DNA of 9,378 bases from an uncultured Alphaproteobacteria bacterium (lineage in GTDB: Bacteria; Pseudomonadota; Alphaproteobacteria; Rhizobiales; Aestuariivirgaceae): positions 1 through 9,378 of the forward strand of contig CALMLK010000443.1 in assembly GCA_937868035.1 (NCBI GenBank), read 5' to 3'. Positions within the stretch are counted from its first letter, which is position 1; the number at the start of each line of letters is the position of its first letter. A program made the position numbers and the translations under genes. Below the pieces are notes generated by a model. That model did not search any database. It was not told the origin of the DNA and saw nothing but the letters and a program-made list of their open reading frames with translations. This document shows, one piece after another, positions 6,601 to 9,378 of the stretch.

Positions 6601-7377
6601 TCAGCGGCGCGCCGGGCGGGCCGCGATCTGAGGGCTGCGGTCCAAGGGCTTGCCATCGTCCAGCCAGACAAAGCGGAAGCCCTTCGCCTTGAGCGCCAGC
6701 ACGCCCGTGGCCACGCCCGCACCGGCCGGTTTGCCGGGCTGGTTGATGTGCGCGATGATCACATCGCCATCATGGGCGGAGGAGATTGCGGCCGCGGCGT
6801 GAGCGGCGGAAAACTGGGCGCCGCCGTCGCCGAGAAGCGAAAAGCCCGCCACTGCTTCACCGAGTGCCGCGATCTCGCGCAGGGCATCGCTGCTGTATTC
6901 AGCGGTTGCGCCCCGGAACCAGTGGGGCGCGCGGCCTGTTGCGGCCGTCACGGCGGCGGCACCGTCTTCGATTTCGCTCTTGAGGCCCTGGGCTGAGCCC
7001 ACGGTGCGAACGCCGTAGACCCGTCCGGGCGTCAGCACGGCGGCAAGATGGCGGGCGCCGTGGTTCTCAACGCGAAACAGGTCGGGATGGCGGTTGATCT
7101 CGGCCAGGGCGGCAGGATTGCGTTTCAGCCAGCGCGCCGTGGCGAAGATCGTTGCCTTCACCTGATTGTCGATCAGAACGCGGAGGATGCGCGTGTCGGT
7201 GGCACCGCTGCAGGCGTCCAGAGTCAACGCCACCTGCGGCGTGCGGCCAGTCCCTTGTGGGAGGGCAAGATGGGGAATGCTGAGCGGATGCGCCGCCACG
7301 GCGAGTGGCAGCGCGCCCGCCAGCGCGAGACAGAGAAGGCCACCCCTCAGGTGACGCAGGCCATTGCGAAAGGGCAT
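6601..7377 (-). CDS. Exported polysaccharide deacetylase (NodB domain, CE4-like), variant metal motif
   Basis: A 258-residue predicted secreted protein with a signal peptide (about 1-29, Arg/His-rich start, core LLCLALAGALPLAVA, likely cleavage before HPLS). A NodB homology domain follows. The opening motif reads VALTLDAC (49-56) in place of the usual TFDDG: Asp54 fills the catalytic-base position, but the next aspartate, normally a metal ligand, is Ala55. The metal His pair is present as HGARH (His106 and His110). KATIFATARWL (74-84), WFRGATAEY (153-161, position of RxPY) and GDVIIAHI (204-211) follow the fold. CE4 enzymes remove acetyl groups from chitin-like polymers or peptidoglycan. Whether this one is active, and on what, is open. 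The ATG lies 6 nt after the LysE-type stop with no good Shine-Dalgarno, suggesting translational coupling to the exporter. Confidence 0.83.
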   Translation of the reverse strand: MPFRNGLRHLRGGLLCLALAGALPLAVAAHPLSIPHLALPQGTGRTPQVALTLDACSGATDTRILRVLIDNQVKATIFATARWLKRNPAALAEINRHPDLFRVENHGARHLAAVLTPGRVYGVRTVGSAQGLKSEIEDGAAAVTAATGRAPHWFRGATAEYSSDALREIAALGEAVAGFSLLGDGGAQFSAAHAAAAISSAHDGDVIIAHINQPGKPAGAGVATGVLALKAKGFRFVWLDDGKPLDRSPQIAARPARR

Positions 7378-7383
7378 GGACGA

Positions 7384-8001
7384 TCAGGTGCGGATCACGG
7401 CGGTGGCGACGCCCGCACCCATCAGCAGCGTGCCGCCGGTGCGGTTGAAGATCTTGATGGCGCGCGCGTTTGCAAAGGTGGCGCGGGCGCGGGTGGCCAC
7501 GAAGGCATAGGTGAAGGCGTTGGCGAAGGCGAGGACGACGAACGTCGCCACCATCACGGTGGCCTGGGGCGCAAAGGGCGCGCTGCGGTCCACGAACTGC
7601 GGAACAAAAGCCACGAAGAAGGTGATGCTCTTGGGATTGAGCGCCGTCACCAGCCAGGCATGCCCCACCATGGCGGCCGTGGATTTCCCATCGGTGATGG
7701 GCCGCGCATCCAATGTGCCTCCGGCACGGAACAGCTTGAAGCCGAGCCAGAACAAGTAGGCTGCGCCTATGAATTTCAGCACGGTGAACAACACGGCCGA
7801 AGTCATCAGCAGTGCACCCACGCCAAAGAGCGACAGCGTCATGGCCGTGAAATCGCCGAGTGCCACGCCAATCGCCGTGGGCAGCGCGGCGCGCCAGCCT
7901 TGTCCGAGGGCATAGGAGACGACGAGCAGGATCGTGGGGCCGGGAATGACCAGCAGGATCATGGTGGCGGCGACGAAGGCCAGGTAGTGGTCGATGGACA
8001 T
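7384..8001 (-). CDS. LysE/RhtB family amino-acid exporter
   Basis: A 205-residue inner-membrane protein, the usual RhtB size, with about six hydrophobic segments. Family marks are PGP at 20-22 in the first helix (LLVIPGPTILLVVSYALGQG), GVALGD at 45-50, FIGAAYLFWLGFKLFR in the third segment, and LNPKSITFFVAFVPQFV with Asn122-Pro123-Lys124. Such proteins export amino acids or related metabolites (Lys, Thr, homoserine lactone, Leu, Cys and others) using the proton motive force; the substrate cannot be read from sequence. The ATG at 7999-8001 is preferred because MSIDHYLAF matches the family start. An in-frame TTG at 8019 adds six residues, with GGAG only 2 nt before it. No strong Shine-Dalgarno precedes the ATG. 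It is first in a unit with the deacetylase and divergent from the hemolysin III gene. Confidence 0.93.
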   Translation of the reverse strand: MSIDHYLAFVAATMILLVIPGPTILLVVSYALGQGWRAALPTAIGVALGDFTAMTLSLFGVGALLMTSAVLFTVLKFIGAAYLFWLGFKLFRAGGTLDARPITDGKSTAAMVGHAWLVTALNPKSITFFVAFVPQFVDRSAPFAPQATVMVATFVVLAFANAFTYAFVATRARATFANARAIKIFNRTGGTLLMGAGVATAVIRT

Positions 8002-8046
8002 GGCGGGAAATGAACCCAAATCTCCGGGTCCGTCAACGGCCTGACT

Positions 8047-8068
8047 GTCAACTTGCTTGCAAATTGAC
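8047..8068. promoter_or_regulatory. Near-perfect 22-bp dyad in the divergent exporter / hemolysin III gap (candidate operator and promoters)
   Basis: Arms GTCAA-c-TTGC (8047-8056) and GCAA-a-TTGAC (8059-8068) flank a TT centre; nine of the ten arm positions pair. The left arm with its flanking T, read on the minus strand, is TTGACA, a consensus -35 aimed at the exporter. The right arm is TTGACG, aimed at the hemolysin III gene. A third TTGAC (minus strand, 8032-8036) lies closer to the exporter. No clear -10 is visible at 16-18 bp on either side, so the promoters are tentative. The symmetry fits a TetR-, MarR- or LysR-type site, but no regulator gene is adjacent. Confidence 0.45.
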
Positions 8069-8099
8069 GAAGCCCGGGCGCTGCGCCAGATTGCCGGCC

Positions 8100-8753
8100 A
8101 TGGTTGCCAACCCCATACCCCATCAAAGACCGTACGGACGCGATGAACTGCTGGCGGACGCCATCATTCATGGCGGCGGCATCATCGCCGCGCTCGCCGG
8201 TGGTGCCTACGTGCTGGCCCATGCCCAGCATACGGGCGGCGGAAAGGTTGCGGCGCTCGTTCTCTATCTCGTGGCGCTGGTGTCCATGCTCGGATTTTCG
8301 GCCGCCTACAATTTCACGCCCGCCTCGCCGGCCAAGTGGATTTTGCGGCGCTTCGATCACTCCGCCATCTACATCATGATCGCCGGCACCTACACGCCAC
8401 TGCTGATGCAGTTGCCCAGCGCTGCGCTGGCGTCAGCGCTCGCGGCCATCGTGTGGGGCGGCGCACTGGCGGGTGTCATCATGAAGGTGCTGCTGCCCGG
8501 ACGCTTCGACAATCTTGCGATCGGCATCTACCTGGCCCTCGGCTGGGTCGGCATCTTTGCCGCCAAGTCTTTCCTTGGCGTGCTGCCCCTCATCACCATG
8601 GTGCTGATCGCCGTCGGTGGATTTTTCTATTCCGCAGGCGTTCCGTTCTATCTGTGGGAGCGCCTCAAGTACCAGAACGCCATTTGGCACGCCTTCGTGG
8701 TCACCGCGGCGGCCTGCCAGTTCACCGGCATCGCCTGGCTCTATCTGGGCTGA
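8100..8753 (+). CDS. Hemolysin III / YqfA family (PAQR-like) seven-helix membrane protein
   Basis: A 217-residue inner-membrane protein with about seven hydrophobic segments, matching the HlyIII family (CREST/PAQR superfamily). Seen marks are AIIHGGGIIAAL with His24, FSAAYNF (66-72), RRFDHSAIYIMIAGTYTP (83-100) with Asp86-His87, GIYLALGWVG, and YQNAIWHAFVV (191-201) with His197. The superfamily is proposed to be metal-dependent membrane hydrolases; despite the name, hemolysis is not a proven general role. Two expected metal histidines read Asn here: Asn71 in the S-x3-H motif and Asn193 in the H-x3-H motif. The ATG at 8100 is chosen because the PYGRDELLADAIIH start fits the family. The frame extends to 8010, but that would cover the divergent promoter gap. 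The Shine-Dalgarno is weak. slyX follows 92 bp downstream. Confidence 0.9.
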   Translation: MVANPIPHQRPYGRDELLADAIIHGGGIIAALAGGAYVLAHAQHTGGGKVAALVLYLVALVSMLGFSAAYNFTPASPAKWILRRFDHSAIYIMIAGTYTPLLMQLPSAALASALAAIVWGGALAGVIMKVLLPGRFDNLAIGIYLALGWVGIFAAKSFLGVLPLITMVLIAVGGFFYSAGVPFYLWERLKYQNAIWHAFVVTAAACQFTGIAWLYLG

Positions 8754-8795
8754 TCCTTGACCAGCGTTGCGGATCGTGGATGGCGGCCATCGCGG

Positions 8796-8814
8796 CGCTT
8801 GTGTAAGGCAAGCG
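8796..8814 (+). other. Small perfect hairpin in the slyX leader
   Basis: CGCTTG (8796-8801) and CAAGCG (8809-8814) pair around the 7-nt loop TGTAAGG, 32 nt before the slyX ATG. No T-run follows, so it is not a standard terminator. It could be a weak stop for the hemolysin III transcript, a leader structure, or chance. Confidence 0.25.
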
Positions 8815-8845
8815 GGGCAGCAGCCGATTCAGAAAGGCACAAGGC

Positions 8846-9049
8846 ATGACATCCGTCGAACAGCGCATCGAAGACCTTGAGATGCGCATTGCCTACCAGG
8901 ACAAGACAATCGCCGATCTGAACGACGTCATCACGGCGCAGTGGAAGAAGATTGAAAAGCTGGAGCGGCAGCTGCAGCGGCTGGACGAGGAAGTGCAATC
9001 CCTCGATTCACGCGACGCTCCGCCCGTGACAAGACCGCCGCACTATTGA
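8846..9049 (+). CDS. slyX: SlyX family protein
   Basis: A 67-residue acidic, almost fully helical protein matching SlyX. It opens VEQRIEDLEMRIAYQDKTI, continues with DLNDVITAQWKKIEKLERQL and ends in PPHY. Residues 4-53 follow a heptad-like pattern expected to form a coiled coil, probably an oligomer. The molecular role of SlyX is unknown; the name comes from the phiX174 lysis-resistance locus of E. coli, where slyX sits near slyD. GAAAGG lies 8 nt before the ATG. It follows the hemolysin III gene by 92 bp on the same strand and converges with the partial aminotransferase 34 bp downstream. No clear terminator lies between the two. Confidence 0.93.
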   Translation: MTSVEQRIEDLEMRIAYQDKTIADLNDVITAQWKKIEKLERQLQRLDEEVQSLDSRDAPPVTRPPHY

Positions 9050-9083
9050 GCGCGGCGGCCTGAGTGGCGGAGAGCCCTGCGAC

Positions 9084-9378
9084 TCAATTCCCCAGAATGG
9101 CGCTCTCGAGAATATCCAGGCCTTCCGTCAGGATGGCCTCGCTGGCGGTGAGGGGCGTCAGCATGCGCACCGTGTCGGCGTAGACGCCACAGGTGAGGAT
9201 CAGCAAGCCGCGTTCCAGGCACTTGGCGGCCAGCGCCTTGGCGCCACCGGCGTCCGGTTCGTTGCCGCCGTGCTTGGTCACCAGTTCGAAGGCGCACATG
9301 GCGCCGAGGCCGCGCACGTCGCCCATGGGCATGCCCTTGCCCTTGGCCTTGATCGACTGCAGGCGCTGCATGATGAGC
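9084..9378 (-). CDS. gabT: Class III aminotransferase, GabT-like (4-aminobutyrate transaminase), C-terminal 97 residues, cut by the window edge
   Basis: The minus-strand frame enters from the right edge and ends in ESAILGN and a TGA at 9084-9086. The visible part begins LIMQRLQSIKAKGKG and contains GDVRGLGAMCAFELV, the conserved start of the small C-terminal domain of GABA aminotransferases, then KCLERGLLILTCGVYADTVRMLTPLT and a final helix ILTEGLDILESAIL. The family moves the amino group of GABA to 2-oxoglutarate, making succinate semialdehyde. The catalytic lysine and PLP-binding parts lie outside the window, so the symbol rests on C-terminal similarity alone; 5-aminovalerate or related omega-amino acid aminotransferases are possible. 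It is a different protein from the aminotransferase at 5122-6507. Confidence 0.82.
   Translation of the reverse strand, partial: LIMQRLQSIKAKGKGMPMGDVRGLGAMCAFELVTKHGGNEPDAGGAKALAAKCLERGLLILTCGVYADTVRMLTPLTASEAILTEGLDILESAILGN

Noticed and set aside
7048..8013. Antisense frame of 321 codons spanning the exporter and deacetylase genes
   Set aside because: It crosses two well-supported minus-strand genes and their junction and is low-complexity, rich in Gly, His and Arg.
8010..8099. 30-residue N-terminal extension of the hemolysin III protein
   Set aside because: It would lie across the divergent control region and dyad, and is Arg/Cys-rich and unlike the family start.
1..9378. A new defence, mobile or biosynthetic system
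   Set aside because: All eleven genes fit known families or a simple domain type, with no repeats, integrases, toxin-antitoxin pairs or anomalous composition to mark an accessory island.

Overview
The window reads as a GC-rich alphaproteobacterial chromosome segment, most likely Hyphomicrobiales (Rhizobiales). The basis is recall of protein families, not a search: PdxH and FabI look rhizobial, the outer-membrane barrel carries a WTGVYAGLNAGYAW-type first strand, SlyX ends in PPHY, and the genes are tightly packed with GC-biased third codon positions. I see no rRNA, tRNA, CRISPR array, insertion sequence, phage gene or integrase. No stretch over 300 bases lacks a gene. The longest gaps are 4904-5121 (218 bp) and 576-739 (164 bp).

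Left part (1-3257): the 5' two thirds of fabI (enoyl-ACP reductase, minus strand, cut by the window edge) is divergent from a plus-strand unit pdxH - SDR oxidoreductase - trans-sulfuration PLP enzyme. The three genes of that unit are 3 nt apart and then overlap by 8 nt, so they are probably co-translated. The unit joins synthesis of the PLP cofactor to an enzyme that uses it. A perfect 7+2+7 dyad lies in the fabI/pdxH gap.

Middle part (3258-5121): a secreted protein with four EF-hand loops (plus) and an outer-membrane beta-barrel protein (minus) converge on one strong bidirectional terminator at 4132-4165. The barrel gene's upstream gap holds a 10-bp-arm inverted repeat and a 12-bp palindrome.

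Right part (5122-9378): a class III omega-aminotransferase (minus), then a LysE/RhtB exporter and a NodB-type polysaccharide deacetylase (minus, 6 nt apart, exporter first). Divergent from them are a hemolysin III/PAQR-like membrane protein and slyX (plus). Last comes the C-terminal end of a GabT-like aminotransferase (minus), cut by the right edge. A near-perfect 22-bp dyad lies between the exporter and the hemolysin III gene, with TTGAC-type hexamers pointing outward in its two arms.

Overall this looks like ordinary core-genome content. I found no convincing new multi-gene system. The points worth a second look are the pdxH-SDR-PLP enzyme unit with its divergent active-site motifs, the deacetylase lacking the usual second aspartate, the hemolysin III protein with His-to-Asn changes at expected metal sites, and several uncharacterised operator-like dyads.
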